This document shows positions 62,586-64,000 of a stretch of 64,000 nucleotides of DNA, in pieces. Both the position numbers and the translations under genes were made by a program. Below the pieces are notes generated by a model, which saw only the letters and a program-made list of their open reading frames with translations, did not search any database and was not told where the DNA came from. Origin of the DNA: Dactylorhiza incarnata (taxonomy: Eukaryota; Streptophyta; Magnoliopsida; Asparagales; Orchidaceae); the NCBI GenBank assembly GCA_033032865.1, contig JAWHQI010000005.1, forward strand, positions 7,836,001 through 7,900,000, given 5' to 3'. Numbering within the stretch: the stretch's first letter is position 1; each line of letters begins with the position of its first letter.

Positions 62586-64000
62586 ATGGTGTCCGCTCGT
62601 GCCTCTTCTGCTAATACTTTCTTGAACGCCGATCATAAGCAAAGCCACTTATCAAAGGACGAGTATATTGATTTCATTAAGAAGCACATGATTCAGACAC
62701 AGATAGTTGTAAGACCGCCAGCTGAACATGAAAGGCTGAACTTTGGAGAGGAAAGAAAAATTATCATCCCTATCGATCACTTTGACCTAGGGTTGAGAAT
62801 TCCCCTCCCCTGGGAATGGCTAGAGATCTTGGAGTACTATGGCTTTGTGCTCGCTCAGTTGCCTCCAAACTCGATCGGTCTGGTTAATGTCTTCATAAAT
62901 TATTTGAGATCGGCAAAAAGTGACATTTACGATGAACCTGTTCCGCGCAACTTTTACTGCAAAAGTTCTGAAGGGAGGCAAGAAGAAGGAAGAGTTTAAA
63001 GGGCTGATGTACTTCTCAGCAGAAGGAATAAAAATTCTTAATCTTCCTAACAAAATTTCTTTCTGGACGGAGAGATTTCTTGTCTTTGAAGGTGACCTTG
63101 GCGGTCTCAGGGGCTCTCCCTCTCCGCGACCTGACAGCATCTTTAAGAAGATAAAAGCGGTCTCAGAAGAGGAGCTGAAAATTTTGGCTTTCTTGGCGGG
63201 CAAGAGGATCGATCTTGTTCATTATTTAGCGATCTGGCCCGAGGTCGCCGAGATCGTCCCTGCTGAAAGTAAATTTTTCTTGCGGTCTCGAACAATTTCC
63301 TTTCATGCCTTCTGAATGCACTTCCTAACTCTTTTTTTTTACTACTAGCGACCTTTGCGGTCCCTACACAAAATCCTATCTCCCCAGCAGCAGAAACTCT
63401 CACTCAGCGGGAGAGAAGGCTGAAGCGCGAAGCCGATGTGTTTGGCACCACCTCTGAGACCGCCGAGCGAGATTTTCCATTGATTGGTTTCAAAAGAAAA
63501 ATGAAAGATATTAAAGGAAAACCTCTCCTCAAGTGGGCGGCCAAAGGAAGATCTGTGAAGGTTTCCACCGATCTTCCTTTATGGAGTGGAAAAGTGACCC
63601 GCCACGCATATGCGGTCACTTCGGCTCTGTATGGAAAAAAGAATACAAACGAAATATTGAATATAGAGACCGATGCTCTCCCCGACCTCTGTGCCCAGGT
63701 GACCGCTAGGAGTGCGATCTTAAATCACCATATGGGGCGGTCTCTTCGCAGCGCTCTGGACGAAATAGCTGCCTTGCAAGAAGAAAGAAAAGTGAGAATT
63801 TTACTGTTTTATGAATGCGTTACCTATGATCGCACGGTCTAACATATATCTCTTTTGCAGCAATCTGAAAATGCAGCTTATGACCCTGAAAATCCGGCTT
63901 TTCAGAGGGCTATGATGCATCACATTAAGGAGACCGCCGACCAAGTGCTGAATGAGGTTCGAGGTCGAGGTGGTTTTACTGAAGAGTATAAGGACATTAC
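62586..64000 (+). CDS. 'Putative gypsy type transposon' (PF04195-like) gene, 3' end outside window
   Basis: The start is MVSARASSANTFLNADHKQS. IPIDHFDLGLRIPLPWEWLE, YYGFVLAQLPPNSIGLVNVF and LMYFSAEGIKILNLP match the layout of the PF04195-type domain of plant gypsy-associated proteins. A run of five A (62915-62919) shifts the frame; the rest is consistent, so it is a one-base slip or a sequencing error. Two introns keep phase: 63269-63348 (GTAAAT...ACTACTAG, 80 bp) and 63792-63860 (GTGAGA...TTTTGCAG, 69 bp). After the second, reading continues QSENAAYDPENPAF to the window end. It sits antisense to LTR-like block (c). Biochemical role unknown. Confidence 0.75.

Overview
This is plant nuclear DNA made almost entirely of nested LTR retrotransposons. 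I see no conserved host gene, no tRNA or rRNA gene and no prokaryotic feature. The evidence is tRNA-iMet primer sites (TGGTATCAGAGG type), polypurine tracts of the GGGGGAGATTGTTGG type known from plant Sireviruses, copia and gypsy polyprotein remnants, plant-type spliceosomal introns and a Tourist MITE. It looks like pericentromeric or intergenic heterochromatin of a large-genome angiosperm; I cannot name the species.

Layout. 1-8679: the gag end and 5' LTR of a minus-strand copia element, its LTR split by a plus-strand, pol-less Sirevirus-like element (1113-7720). 8680-19417: short old flank, then a complete 10.6 kb minus-strand Sirevirus-like element (8806-19412, TSD ACTTC) with gag, pol and an extra 3' env-position ORF. 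19512-24769: an eroded minus-strand tandem dimer of a small non-autonomous relative (family B). 24770-28448: LTR-like DNA and a broken intron-containing ORF of an old minus-strand Ty3/gypsy element whose integrase appears at 37020-37302 and 41972-42825. It is interrupted by a chromovirus-like element (28449-36205, TSD CTCCT) and by a single family B-like element (37303-41971). 42826-47290: a candidate solo LTR with hairpin repeats, a second gypsy LTR-like block, and 20-bp and 80-bp tandem repeats. 47291-54456: an almost undamaged three-LTR family B dimer with a perfect TSD (CTCAA). 54457-59260: a divergent 159-bp satellite-like array, gypsy pol debris, a Tourist MITE and AT-rich DNA. 59260-64000: a third gypsy LTR-like block and two plus-strand, TATA-driven, intron-containing genes, the second of the 'putative gypsy type transposon' (PF04195-like) kind and nearly intact.

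How the parts relate. Family B keeps LTRs, primer sites and a shortened gag but no pol. Its gag ends match those of the complete element at 8806-19412, so that kind of element is the probable helper. In that element gag, most of pol and the env-position ORF lie in one reading frame broken mainly by point nonsense changes. The env-position ORF sits behind a second copy of the LTR's CGTCGA repeat array, a TATA-like box and a good splice acceptor, so it may have its own expression route. The plus-strand spliced genes at 26.5-27.8 kb and 60-64 kb lie next to minus-strand gypsy LTR-like blocks, the arrangement known for antisense ORFs of Tat-lineage gypsy elements.
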